Positions 16,196 through 24,148 of a stretch of 64,000 nt of DNA are shown here, one piece after another; the stretch's first letter is position 1, and every line of letters begins with the position of its first letter. The stretch is from Phaeodactylibacter luteus. GTDB taxonomy: Bacteria; Bacteroidota; Bacteroidia; Chitinophagales; Saprospiraceae. The stretch spans positions 62,001 to 126,000 of the forward strand of contig NZ_VOOR01000002.1 in assembly GCF_007993045.1 (NCBI RefSeq), given 5' to 3'. Position numbers and translations under genes: made by a program. The notes under the pieces are model-generated. The model saw only the letters and a program-made list of their open reading frames with translations, was not told where the DNA came from and ran no database searches.

Positions 16196-17182
16196 CTAAG
16201 CGTTGAGGTAGAGCGTCTCTTTAGCCGCCTCGACGATCTTTGCCGCATTGGGCAGGTAAGCCTCTACCAAGGTAGGCGCATAAGGCAGGGAGGTGTCCGC
16301 TGCATTTACCCGGGTCACAGGTGCATCGAGATAATCAAATGCGTATTTCTGGATTTCGTAAGCAATTTCAGCAGAAACGCCAGCAAAAGGCCAAGACTCA
16401 TCAATGACTACCATTCGGTTGGTCTTTTTGACAGAATCGACCAGGGCCTTATGGTCTAGCGGGCGGATGGTCCGCAGGTCGATCACTTCAGCAGAAATGC
16501 CTTCCTTGGCCAACAGCTCGGCAGCTTCCAAAGTAGGGAAGATCATTTTATTGAAAGTCACCAGTGTGATATCGGTGCCTTCACGGCGTACTGCCGCTTT
16601 CCCGATCTCTACCAGGTACTCCCCTTCCGGCACTTCAGCCTCATAGCCGTACATCATTTCAGACTCCATCATGCAGACCGGGTCGTTGTCCCGGATTGCA
16701 GCTTTGAGAAGCCCCTTGGCATCCGCAGGGTCAACGCAGGAGATGACCTTGAGGCCAGGCACATTCGCCATCCAGCTTTCGAAAGTCTGAGAGTGCTGCT
16801 GTGCGAGCTGGCCCGCACTGCCTGAAGGGCCACGGAAAACGATGGGGCACTGAAACTCTCCAGCAGATTGTGAAAGCGTCTTGGCCGCGTTGTTCACGAT
16901 TTGGTCAAAGGCGAGTACTGCGAAGTTCCAGGTCATGAACTCAACGATCGGGCGCAAGCCGTTCATTGCGGCCCCTACGCCTATACCGGCAAAACCAAGT
17001 TCTGCGATTGGGGTGTCGATCACGCGCTTCGGGCCAAACTCATCGAGCATGCCTTTACTGACTTTGTAAGCGCCGTTGTATTCTGCTACTTCCTCTCCCA
17101 TGAGGAACACCGTTTCATCTCGGCGCATTTCCTCAGACATTGCCTCGTTCAGTGCATCGCGGAGTGCCAGTTTTCTTGCCAT
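16196..17182 (-). CDS. pdhB: Pyruvate dehydrogenase complex E1 component, beta subunit
   Basis: Thiamine-diphosphate-dependent E1 beta subunit that, with E1 alpha, decarboxylates pyruvate and acylates the lipoyl E2. The length of 328 residues is standard. It has LRDALNEAMSEEMRRDE, MGEEVAEYNGAYKVSKG, ELGFAGIGVGAAMNGLRP, and the C-terminal transketolase domain with DLRTIRPLDHKALVDSVKKT and VIDESWPFAGVSAEI. No E1 alpha or E2 gene is adjacent. LipB, which supplies octanoate for lipoylation, is encoded 30 kb away. Confidence 0.96.
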   Translation of the reverse strand: MARKLALRDALNEAMSEEMRRDETVFLMGEEVAEYNGAYKVSKGMLDEFGPKRVIDTPIAELGFAGIGVGAAMNGLRPIVEFMTWNFAVLAFDQIVNNAAKTLSQSAGEFQCPIVFRGPSGSAGQLAQQHSQTFESWMANVPGLKVISCVDPADAKGLLKAAIRDNDPVCMMESEMMYGYEAEVPEGEYLVEIGKAAVRREGTDITLVTFNKMIFPTLEAAELLAKEGISAEVIDLRTIRPLDHKALVDSVKKTNRMVVIDESWPFAGVSAEIAYEIQKYAFDYLDAPVTRVNAADTSLPYAPTLVEAYLPNAAKIVEAAKETLYLNA

Positions 17183-17413
17183 GTTTCTTTTTTGTTTTTA
17201 AACGCCTCTTTCCAGCTGTGCCGGTAGAGGCAAGGGTATGTTTTTGTTTCGAAAAGCGCAGGTTGTTCGCCGCTCGGCAGCTTCCAGTTCCTGTAGCGCT
17301 TTTCCTATCTGATTGGCTGGGGCCAACCCGAAGCCGCCCCATAGGGTTTGCAAAAATAACCAATATGACCGTAATAACAACCAGACCGTGGTCTAGTTTG
17401 TCAAGGGCGTAAA

Positions 17414-17782
17414 CCAAAATGTCGCAGGCGTTTATGCTTTTGGGCTTTATAGCCTGACAACCCAGAATTTATGAATTCTGACTTGCTCTTTTTCCGTCTC
17501 TCTTCGCCAAAAAGCCTCGCCGACTTCATCGTGGAGCCCCTTATCCCCACGCTTCGTGTAGGCTATGCCTACGTTTTTTGTCTCGATAGCCGAAAAAATA
17601 GCAGCGTCATATTTTCAAAAATCCTAAGTTGTCAGATTATAGCCTGGCATTGGCCTAGCGCTGCGAAGGGGTGGCCGAAGGCCAGACCCGACGCCTGTAG
17701 GGCGAGGGGCCGAGCGGACAGCGAGCCCCGGAGCATAGCGGCACCTGCCCTCACGGCAGGTGCAGGCCCCATTCTTACGGCC
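17414..17782 (+). repeat. Dispersed intergenic repeat, copy C (long form)
   Basis: Starts CCAAAATGTCGCAGGCG and ends near CATTCTTACGG. After TTTATAG at 17446-17452 it is interrupted by a 184-bp inner element, then resumes at CCTGGCATTGGCCTAGCGC. The 3' part carries an extra ACCCGACGCCTGTAGGGCG segment shared with copy E, and an 8-bp hairpin CACCTGCC/GGCAGGTG at 17742-17762. Confidence 0.85.
17453..17636 (+). mobile_element. Inner element of repeat copy C (MITE-like)
   Basis: Bounded by perfect 8-bp inverted repeats CTGACAAC (17454-17461) and GTTGTCAG (17628-17635), which extend with mismatches to 14 of 17 bases. TTATAG is present on both sides (17447-17452, 17637-17642), as a target duplication would be. 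It contains the block CTTTTTCCGTCTCTCTTCGCC-like sequence, also seen in the inner elements of copies D and G. It has no transposase gene. A repeat module rather than a transposable element is an alternative. Confidence 0.45.
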
Positions 17783-17990
17783 TACAAGGCACAGCCCAAT
17801 CTCCGCCCAACCTTGGCGTGCCCGCCGGGCATGAAATGTATTGGTGCTAAAGGAGCGGGCCACCGAAGATTTGGCAGGGCGCAGGGTTACTTATTTTTTG
17901 CTATTTTTGCGGCAGAACATAATACGGCTCGCCCGTGTTCCGTTTTCAGCCCGGACAAAACCAAAGAAGGCCCCTAAACTAAGAAACGTG

Positions 17991-18155
17991 ATGAAAAAAA
18001 TATCCCGCAACACCGCTACGGCTATCGCATTCCTTTCCGCTATCGCGCTGTCATCCTGCAACCGCGGTTATGGCTGCCCTTCCAACTTTTCTGCCGATGA
18101 AGCGTTGTCTTCAGTTGTTACAACTGTTGCACACGTCTTCAACCTGATTTTCTAA
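17991..18155 (+). CDS. Small lipoprotein, unknown function
   Basis: 54 residues. MKKISRNTATAIAFLSAIALSSC is a lipoprotein signal with lipobox LSSC and cysteine at about residue 23; the mature part is only some 30 residues (CNRGYGCPSN...FNLIF). The stop codon abuts the ytxJ start with no gap, so the two are almost certainly co-transcribed. A TATTTTTG -7-like box lies at 17902-17909. The protein may be a short envelope peptide. The family is not recognised. Confidence 0.6.
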   Translation: MKKISRNTATAIAFLSAIALSSCNRGYGCPSNFSADEALSSVVTTVAHVFNLIF

Positions 18156-18503
18156 ATGGCAAACATCAATTGGATACCGCTCGACAGCCGAGAGAAGCTG
18201 GCAGCGATCAAGCGACATTCAGAGGACACTCCATGTGTCATATTCAAGCACAGCACCCGCTGCAGCATCAGTGCATTGGCCAAGAACCGTTTGGACAAAG
18301 GCTGGAAGCTTCCGGAGAGCGATGTGCTGCCTTATTTCCTTGACCTTATTGCCTACCGTGACCTTTCCAATGCCATAGCCCTCGAGTACGGGGTGCGGCA
18401 TGAGTCCCCACAAGTCCTGGTTATCCGGGAGGGCCGATGTGTGTACGAAGCATCCCATATGGGCATCAGCGCAGAGCAGATTGAGGAAGCCGTCAATGCC
18501 TGA
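18156..18503 (+). CDS. ytxJ: Bacillithiol system redox-active protein YtxJ
   Basis: 115-residue thioredoxin-fold protein of the YtxJ family, proposed to act as a monothiol bacilliredoxin-like partner in bacillithiol-using bacteria. The key site is HSTRCSIS (about residues 31-38), with a single redox cysteine in a CS motif in place of CxxC. Conserved YRDLSNAIALEYGVRHESPQVL carries the cis-Pro loop. It starts directly after the small lipoprotein stop and is followed, after 66 bp, by mnmD. Confidence 0.88.
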   Translation: MANINWIPLDSREKLAAIKRHSEDTPCVIFKHSTRCSISALAKNRLDKGWKLPESDVLPYFLDLIAYRDLSNAIALEYGVRHESPQVLVIREGRCVYEASHMGISAEQIEEAVNA

Positions 18504-18569
18504 TGGCATAGCCTTGCGGTTGGCGGGCGCTGCGGCAGTTGGCTTTTCAGACCAAACTTTGGAATCAAA

Positions 18570-19247
18570 ATGCAGGAAAGCGGAATCTTCGAGACAAGCG
18601 ATGGGTCACACTCCATTTTTTCAACCCAATATGGTGTCAGCTATCATTCTAAGTATGGTGCGGTGCAGGAATCGAGGCACGTTTTCCTTGAGGCAGGCCT
18701 CTACCCGCTTTTCCTTTCCGGGGCAGAGGAAGTAGCTGTCCTGGAGACCGGGCTGGGCACCGGGCTGAATGCCCTGCTCACGGGTTTGGAAGCTGCCGCC
18801 CAAAAGCGCAAAGTATACTACCTTGGGCTCGAGGCTTACCCTATCGCCCCAGAGCAAGCCAAATCCTTGAATTATCCAGCCGTACTTGGCGAAAGCGCAG
18901 CTGAGCTGTTCGCCGCAATACACGAAATGCCTTGGGGCAAGCCTTCAGCGCTCAGCCATTATTTCACTTTCGAAAAGCAGCAGGCCCGCTTCGAAGCCTT
19001 TGCCTCCGCGCCGAAGTTCGATGTAATTTATTTTGATGCTTTTGCGCCCAATGCACAACCGGAGCTTTGGGGCGAAGAAGTACTGGGGCGTATGTACCAA
19101 GCTTTAAAGCCTGGCGGGCGCCTGGTCACCTATTGTGCGAAAGGTGCTGTGAAGCGCTGCCTGAAAGGGCTGGGCTTTACCATTGAAGCCCTTCCCGGGC
19201 CACCCGGCAAAAGGGAGATGACCCGGGCCGTCAAACCCAAACTGTGA
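18570..19247 (+). CDS. mnmD: tRNA 5-methylaminomethyl-2-thiouridine methyltransferase MnmD
   Basis: SAM-dependent methyltransferase that completes mnm5s2U at the wobble position of tRNAs for Lys, Glu and Gln. The 225-residue protein corresponds to the N-terminal domain of the bifunctional MnmC; the oxidase domain is absent, as in many Bacteroidota. Motifs: VLETGLGTGLNALLTG (SAM loop, about 53-68), FDVIYFDAFAPNAQPELW (about 150-167) and GGRLVTYCAKGAVKR. The TGA stop shares one base with the ribD start (TGATG), which indicates translational coupling. Confidence 0.93.
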   Translation: MQESGIFETSDGSHSIFSTQYGVSYHSKYGAVQESRHVFLEAGLYPLFLSGAEEVAVLETGLGTGLNALLTGLEAAAQKRKVYYLGLEAYPIAPEQAKSLNYPAVLGESAAELFAAIHEMPWGKPSALSHYFTFEKQQARFEAFASAPKFDVIYFDAFAPNAQPELWGEEVLGRMYQALKPGGRLVTYCAKGAVKRCLKGLGFTIEALPGPPGKREMTRAVKPKL

Positions 19248-20302
19248 TGCGGCTTTCCGATGAGCTTTTTATGCGCCGCTGTTTTGAGCTGGCACGCTTG
19301 GGCGCCGGCTCCACAGCGCCCAACCCTATGGTAGGGGCCGTTATCTGCCATCAGGGGCGGATTTTGGGGGAGGGTTATCACCAAGCCTACGGGCAAGCCC
19401 ACGCCGAAGTGAACGCAGTAAGGAGCGTCAGTCCTGCAGACCGCGCACTCCTGCCTGCATCTACCCTTTATGTATCTCTAGAGCCCTGCAATATCTATGG
19501 CAATACCCCTCCTTGTACCGACCTCGTCCTCAAGGAAGGGTTCAGCCGGGTAGTGGTCAGTAGTACCGACCTCACCCCCGGGGTACAAGGCTCTGGGCTG
19601 GAGCGGCTCCGGGCAGCCGGGGTAGAAGTCGTAACGGGTGTGCTGGCCCAGGAAGGGCAGCGGCTGAGCGCGGCCAGGAATACCTTCGTGGCCCTGCAGC
19701 GGCCTTATGTTTTGTTGAAATATGCCCAATCCGCAGATGGCTTTTTAGCGCCACTGCCCAAACGGCAACAATGGCTAAGCGGGCCGTTGGCCAAGCGCCT
19801 GGTGCACAAATGGCGGAGCGAGCACCCTGCGATCTGGGTAGGGGCCCAAACAGCGCGCACGGACAACCCGCGCCTTAACAACCGCTTCTACTATGGCCCC
19901 TCCCCTGTCCGCGTGGTGTACGACCGGGATTTGTCCCTGCCTCAAGAGCTGAACATTTTTGACGGGAGCAGCCGGACCCTCCTCTTTACCCATGCTGCTG
20001 AAAATATAGAATGGCGCGGGCGCTCAACAGGGGTTGAAGTCATCCGGTTGGAAGAAGGTGCAGGCTATGCCCCTCAGGTCTTGCGCCGGCTTGCTGAAGC
20101 CAAAATCTCTAGCGTTATGGTGGAGGGGGGCGCTGCTCTCTTGGCCGAGCTGCTGGGCCTTGGGCTTTGGGATGAAGCGCTGGCCCTCAGCAGCCAGGAA
20201 AACTACTTGGGGCAAGGGCTGAAAGCGCCCGAAATAGGCACAGCGCCCGCCTTCGAAGCCCAGTTGGGCCCTGACCATATTGCACAGTACTTCCGGCCAT
20301 AG
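19247..20302 (+). CDS. ribD: Bifunctional riboflavin biosynthesis protein RibD
   Basis: Deaminates 2,5-diamino-6-ribosylamino-4(3H)-pyrimidinone phosphate and reduces the ribosyl side chain. The 351-residue protein has an N-terminal CMP/dCMP-type deaminase domain (HAEVNAV; EPCNIYGNTPPCTD zinc ligands) and a C-terminal DHFR-like reductase domain (about 145-351; LLKYAQSADGFLAP, WVGAQTARTDNP, MVEGGAALLAEL). The GTG just upstream (19244) is an alternative start, but ATG at 19247 fits the mnmD overlap. No other rib genes are adjacent. Confidence 0.95.
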   Translation: MRLSDELFMRRCFELARLGAGSTAPNPMVGAVICHQGRILGEGYHQAYGQAHAEVNAVRSVSPADRALLPASTLYVSLEPCNIYGNTPPCTDLVLKEGFSRVVVSSTDLTPGVQGSGLERLRAAGVEVVTGVLAQEGQRLSAARNTFVALQRPYVLLKYAQSADGFLAPLPKRQQWLSGPLAKRLVHKWRSEHPAIWVGAQTARTDNPRLNNRFYYGPSPVRVVYDRDLSLPQELNIFDGSSRTLLFTHAAENIEWRGRSTGVEVIRLEEGAGYAPQVLRRLAEAKISSVMVEGGAALLAELLGLGLWDEALALSSQENYLGQGLKAPEIGTAPAFEAQLGPDHIAQYFRP

Positions 20303-20415
20303 ATGGCCCGGTGGGCCCTATTCGTTAAACTTAGTTTAAAACCCTCCACCGGCTCCACCTGAGCCTTCGTTATTTCGTTGGTTTGTTGTTACTTTAGTCA
20401 CCGTAAAAACGACTT

Positions 20416-20976
20416 ATGAAGAACTGGTTTCGTGCAATATCCACTGCTGCTGCGATTTTCTCCAGCCTGGCCTTCCTGCCTGGGCCGATTGCCGATTCCA
20501 CCGTAGAGGACATCGAGTGGATGACCTGGGAGGAAGTCGCCGATCAAGTTGGGGACAGCCAAAAGAAGACCCTCTTTAATATTTACACGGATTGGTGCGG
20601 CTGGTGCAAACGCATGGATCAGCAGACCTTCAATGCACCGGGCATAGCTGAATACATCAACGCGAACTTCTACCCGGTCCGTTTCGATGCGGAGCGCAAA
20701 GCGCCCATTACTTATAAAGAAAAGACTTACGGATACGTCGCTTCTGGCAAGCGGGGGTACCATGAGTTTGCGGCAGAGCTGCTGCGCGGCCGGATGAGCT
20801 TCCCTTCCGTGGTTTTTATAGATGAGGAAGGCAACCTCCTCCAATCCATAGTTGGGTACAAGTCGCCAGAGGAGTTCGAGCGCATCCTTACTTATTTTGC
20901 AGAGGACCACTACAAAAATACACCGTGGTCCATTTATCAGAAACAGTTTGAGCCCCGCCTTATCCGTGACAAATAA
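20416..20976 (+). CDS. Exported thioredoxin-family protein
   Basis: 186 residues. A signal peptide-like start (WFRAISTAAAIFSSLAFLP) is followed by a thioredoxin fold of the DUF255/thioredoxin_7 type with active site TDWCGWCKRMDQQTF at about residues 56-70. The cis-Pro loop is FPSVVFIDEEGNLL. It probably acts in the periplasm on disulfides of exported proteins. It is transcribed alone: 113 bp separate it from ribD, and a strong bidirectional terminator follows. Confidence 0.9.
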   Translation: MKNWFRAISTAAAIFSSLAFLPGPIADSTVEDIEWMTWEEVADQVGDSQKKTLFNIYTDWCGWCKRMDQQTFNAPGIAEYINANFYPVRFDAERKAPITYKEKTYGYVASGKRGYHEFAAELLRGRMSFPSVVFIDEEGNLLQSIVGYKSPEEFERILTYFAEDHYKNTPWSIYQKQFEPRLIRDK

Positions 20977-21011
20977 GCTGCAGCTCTGGCCTCCCAATTG
21001 TGCTTCTGAAC

Positions 21012-21045
21012 ATAAAGGGGCAGGTGTCCGCACCTGCCCCTTTAT
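21012..21045. terminator. Bidirectional terminator between convergent genes
   Basis: Perfect 15-bp stem ATAAAGGGGCAGGTG/CACCTGCCCCTTTAT with loop TCCG, placed between the thioredoxin gene (forward) and the HerA-like gene (reverse). Confidence 0.85.
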
Positions 21046-21059
21046 CGTGAGCGCCCCCC

Positions 21060-22619
21060 TTAACGCCGGCGTTTGGTAATGCCCAGTACGCCAAGCAGCC
21101 CCCGGGTCAGCTCCCGGGCCACTGTCCGCCCGATTTGGCGGGTTGTTGGGCTGTTCAGGATTTGCTCAAAAGTGCTTGGCTCTGCCTGCTGCCTTCTGCG
21201 GGAGCTAACCTTCTCTGCTTTTTCCTGTTGAGCTTTCAGCTCTGCCTGCTGCTCCGCTTCCTGTGCCAGTGCAATCTTTTTGGCGAGCATCTCTTCGGCG
21301 CTCTCCCGGTTGACCTGTTCGTTGTAGCGGGCTGCGATGCGGGAACGGCCCACAAAACCGTTCAGCTCATCTGCCGTCAGCACATCCATCCTCGATTGGG
21401 GCGCCCGCAGCATGGTATGCACCAATGGAGTGGGAATGCCCTTCTCATTGAGGGCGGTGAACAGCGCTTCCCCTATCCCAAGCTCGGTCACAAGCGCGGC
21501 TACGTCATAAAAGGCGGAGTCCGGATAGTTTTGTGCCGCTAGCTTAATGGCTTTCCGGTCTTTGGCCGTAAAAGCGCGCAGGGCATGCTGCACCTTCATG
21601 CCCAATTGCCCGAGGACATCCTCCGGGATATCAGCAGGGTTTTGGGTCACAAAGAAAAGCCCCACACCTTTGGAGCGGATGAGCTTGACGATGACCTCTA
21701 TCTGGTCTAGGAGGGCATCCGAAGCTTCTTCAAAAACCAGATGGGCTTCATCAATAAAAAGCACGAGCTTGGGCCGGTCCAAGTCGCCTTCCTCAGGGAA
21801 GTTGGCATAGATTTCGGCCAAGACCTGCAGCATGAAGGTAGAGAAAAGCTTGGGGCGGTCTTGTATATCAGTGAGGCGGAGGACAGAGACGATCCCCCTG
21901 CCCTCGGCATCAACCCGGCACAGATCATCTACATCAAAAGAGCGTTCGCCAAAGAAGCGTTCTGCACCCTGCTGTTCCAGCTCGATGATCCGGCGCATAA
22001 TGGCGCCAACAGAAGCTGACGAGATGCGCCCGTACCGCCCTTCCATCTCTTCTTTGCCCTCATTGATGGCATATTGCAGCACCTTTTTCAGGTCCGCTAA
22101 GTCTAGCAAGGGCAGCTGCTCATCATCACAGTACTTGAACAAGACCGCGATGATGCCAGCCTGCGTATCGTTGAGGCCTAGCATTTTGGAAAAAAGGACA
22201 GGCCCGAATTCGTGCACAGTGGCCCTAAGCCTGAGGCCCGGCTCATCAGACAAAGTCAAGAACTCGACGGGGCTGCTGCCGGCTTCAAACGGGTAGCCGA
22301 TTGCCTCGTGGCGCTCATCAATTTTGGGGTGGCCCTTGCTTGCTACCGCAATGCCGCTCAGGTCGCCTTTTACGTCCATCAATAAAGAAGGGACCCCTGC
22401 CTGAGAAAGCTGCTCAGCGATGATCTGTAGCGTTTTGGTTTTGCCAGACCCTGTAGCCCCGGCAATCAGGCCGTGGCGGTTTACCGTTTTTAGCGGTATG
22501 CGCACAAGGTGCCCAGTCTGGCATTCCTTGCCGAGCATGGCCCCGCCCAGTACAATGCTAGGGCCTTTAAAAGAGTACCCCTGGCTAATCGTCTCCAGGA
22601 AAGCGTTTTGGTCAGCCAT
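21060..22619 (-). CDS. HerA-like helicase/ATPase, DUF853 family (YjgR-like)
   Basis: 519-residue P-loop ATPase of the HerA/FtsK superfamily. Walker A is GATGSGKTKTLQII (about 55-68) and Walker B is KLVLFIDEAHLVFEEA (about 285-300). It also has GVPSLLMDVKGDLSGIA and the arginine-finger region KGVGLFFVTQNPADIPEDVLGQLG, diagnostic for DUF853. A Gln/Glu-rich coiled coil (about 448-485) leads to a basic tail ending TKRRR. Biochemical function of the family is poorly defined; DNA translocation is inferred. The NurA nuclease partner of archaeal HerA is not present. Confidence 0.93.
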   Translation of the reverse strand: MADQNAFLETISQGYSFKGPSIVLGGAMLGKECQTGHLVRIPLKTVNRHGLIAGATGSGKTKTLQIIAEQLSQAGVPSLLMDVKGDLSGIAVASKGHPKIDERHEAIGYPFEAGSSPVEFLTLSDEPGLRLRATVHEFGPVLFSKMLGLNDTQAGIIAVLFKYCDDEQLPLLDLADLKKVLQYAINEGKEEMEGRYGRISSASVGAIMRRIIELEQQGAERFFGERSFDVDDLCRVDAEGRGIVSVLRLTDIQDRPKLFSTFMLQVLAEIYANFPEEGDLDRPKLVLFIDEAHLVFEEASDALLDQIEVIVKLIRSKGVGLFFVTQNPADIPEDVLGQLGMKVQHALRAFTAKDRKAIKLAAQNYPDSAFYDVAALVTELGIGEALFTALNEKGIPTPLVHTMLRAPQSRMDVLTADELNGFVGRSRIAARYNEQVNRESAEEMLAKKIALAQEAEQQAELKAQQEKAEKVSSRRRQQAEPSTFEQILNSPTTRQIGRTVARELTRGLLGVLGITKRRR

Positions 22620-22700
22620 TTTATATTGGTTTTTCAGAAATATTGGCCCTAAAGTAAGAAAAAAGGGGCTATCACTATGTTGCTAGGAGCTACCGGCAGG

Positions 22701-23588
22701 CTATTCCCGGAGGTTCCAGTCTTCGAGGCGTTTCTCGAACTTCTTTTTGCTGAACGGCCAAAGATCGACATCGGCATTGGCCTCGAGCTCCGCTTCGAGC
22801 TCAGGTGGCATAAACCCTTTGAAGAAGTCGAGCCCGGTCATTTCTTCTACTTCGTCAATAGAAGCTGCGTATTTGTATAAGGGGTCATAGCTAATGGAGT
22901 TGGGCAGTACGAAACCGATGCCCCTCAGCCCGGGCTCTTCAATGTCTAGCAAGACCTTAAAGAACCCGCCAGGTATGGTCACTTCGTTGCTGCCGAGCGC
23001 ACCTTTGGGCGCCATCTTGAGCAGTGGCCCGGTCACCACATAGAGGGTGCCCGAGGCTTTAGCCCATTCTCTGGCCAGTTCCTCCAGCTCCCGCCATATC
23101 CCTCCATTAAACTGGCGGGCCTGAGGGGAAATATTGCTCATTAGGAAAGTCTCAGACATAGCAGCTTTGCTGTAGGCGCGGTCGGCTGCCGGAACGAGGT
23201 GCCCCCGGTCATAGCCTGTGCCCCGGTAGTCTTCGGGCAAGGCGGAGGAAGTCTGAATGGCCGGGTCGGCGCGGAAATCATCTGTGCGGTCTACCCAAGG
23301 CTGTGCGAGCTCTTCCCTTGTCAGTTTGTAAGCGGCCCACTCGGCCTGTTCATGGGCTTCACTGTAAGATAGGGAAAACCCTTTATGATGTACCACCTGG
23401 CCGCTCCCCCCAGCCGGCAGGTAATAGCGGTCTTCTGCTTCTGGGGGCACTGGTTCGAAAGCTCCTCCGGAAAAGAGGTTGAACAGAAAGAAAAGCCCTG
23501 CAATCAGTGCTCCGAATATGCCTACCCGGACCGCCGTGCCGCTGCTGCCCTTTCCATTGCGCTGATGGTTCATCCTTAGCTTCGCCAT
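22701..23588 (-). CDS. DNA/RNA non-specific endonuclease, membrane-anchored
   Basis: Mg-dependent beta-beta-alpha-metal nuclease of the Serratia nuclease family. The catalytic motif YDRGHLVPAADR is at about residues 123-134; MSNISPQARQFNGGIWRELEE supplies the Asn-containing metal site. The 295-residue protein begins with a basic segment and one membrane helix (VGIFGALIAGLFFLFNLF), so it is probably anchored with the nuclease in the periplasm. The C-terminal extension (KKKFEKRLEDWNLRE) is charged. It is followed by the HerA-like gene at 80 bp; joint function is not indicated. Confidence 0.93.
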   Translation of the reverse strand: MAKLRMNHQRNGKGSSGTAVRVGIFGALIAGLFFLFNLFSGGAFEPVPPEAEDRYYLPAGGSGQVVHHKGFSLSYSEAHEQAEWAAYKLTREELAQPWVDRTDDFRADPAIQTSSALPEDYRGTGYDRGHLVPAADRAYSKAAMSETFLMSNISPQARQFNGGIWRELEELAREWAKASGTLYVVTGPLLKMAPKGALGSNEVTIPGGFFKVLLDIEEPGLRGIGFVLPNSISYDPLYKYAASIDEVEEMTGLDFFKGFMPPELEAELEANADVDLWPFSKKKFEKRLEDWNLRE

Positions 23589-23626
23589 AGTTCGTTTTCG
23601 GCAAAGTTACAATTTTCGGCAGCGGG

Positions 23627-24139
23627 TTAAAGGTCTACGCTCCGGGTTAAGAAAGAAATGCCCTGCTGCCCAGAGGCGGAGATCATGACCGCTTCGACAA
23701 GGGGCGGGTGCGCATCCGGGGCCAGCCAGCTGAAGAGGAAATTGGCGCCGGTGCCCCCATCCCGGTCTGTGTCGTCAATGACAATCTCTACCGTTTCCAG
23801 GGGTGCGAGATAGATGGGGGTGTCGAAATAGGTCCGGATCAGCTCCCCATGAGTGTCATAGTAACGGGCATAGCCCAGGTAGATGCTGTCTGAAGGGTTG
23901 ATGTTGCGCATGCTCACGGTGACGGTGAGGTCATAGGTCATCCTTTCGGTACGCACATAGATCTGTGAATAAACCGGCAGGTAGGCTTCTGCCCAGGACA
24001 GGCTGTCAGCGGCGGGGGGCTGAGCTTTGCGGCGGGACCAGTTGACCGGGTCAACGGAGCTGAGCTCCATCTCAGGTTGGCAGCCTCCTAAGATGAAAGG
24101 GGCGAGGGCAATTGAAGCCCAATAAAACAGCGTTTTCAT
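23627..24139 (-). CDS. DUF3124 lipoprotein
   Basis: 170 residues. Lipoprotein signal WASIALAPFILGGCQPE with cysteine at about residue 20. The remainder matches the DUF3124 pattern: YLPVYSQIYVRTERMTYDL, TVSMRNINPSDSIYLGYARY, YDTHGELIRTYFDTPIYLAP, and LETVEIVIDDTDRDGGTGAN. Function is unknown. It begins 9 bp after the stop of the membrane-anchored subtilase, so the two form an operon. Confidence 0.88.
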   Translation of the reverse strand: MKTLFYWASIALAPFILGGCQPEMELSSVDPVNWSRRKAQPPAADSLSWAEAYLPVYSQIYVRTERMTYDLTVTVSMRNINPSDSIYLGYARYYDTHGELIRTYFDTPIYLAPLETVEIVIDDTDRDGGTGANFLFSWLAPDAHPPLVEAVMISASGQQGISFLTRSVDL

Positions 24140-24148
24140 AGGCGGCGG

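Noticed and set aside
17471-17977. 168-codon open frame on the forward strand
   Set aside because: It runs across the inner element and the core of repeat copy C; its sequence is explained by the repeat and shows no protein family features.
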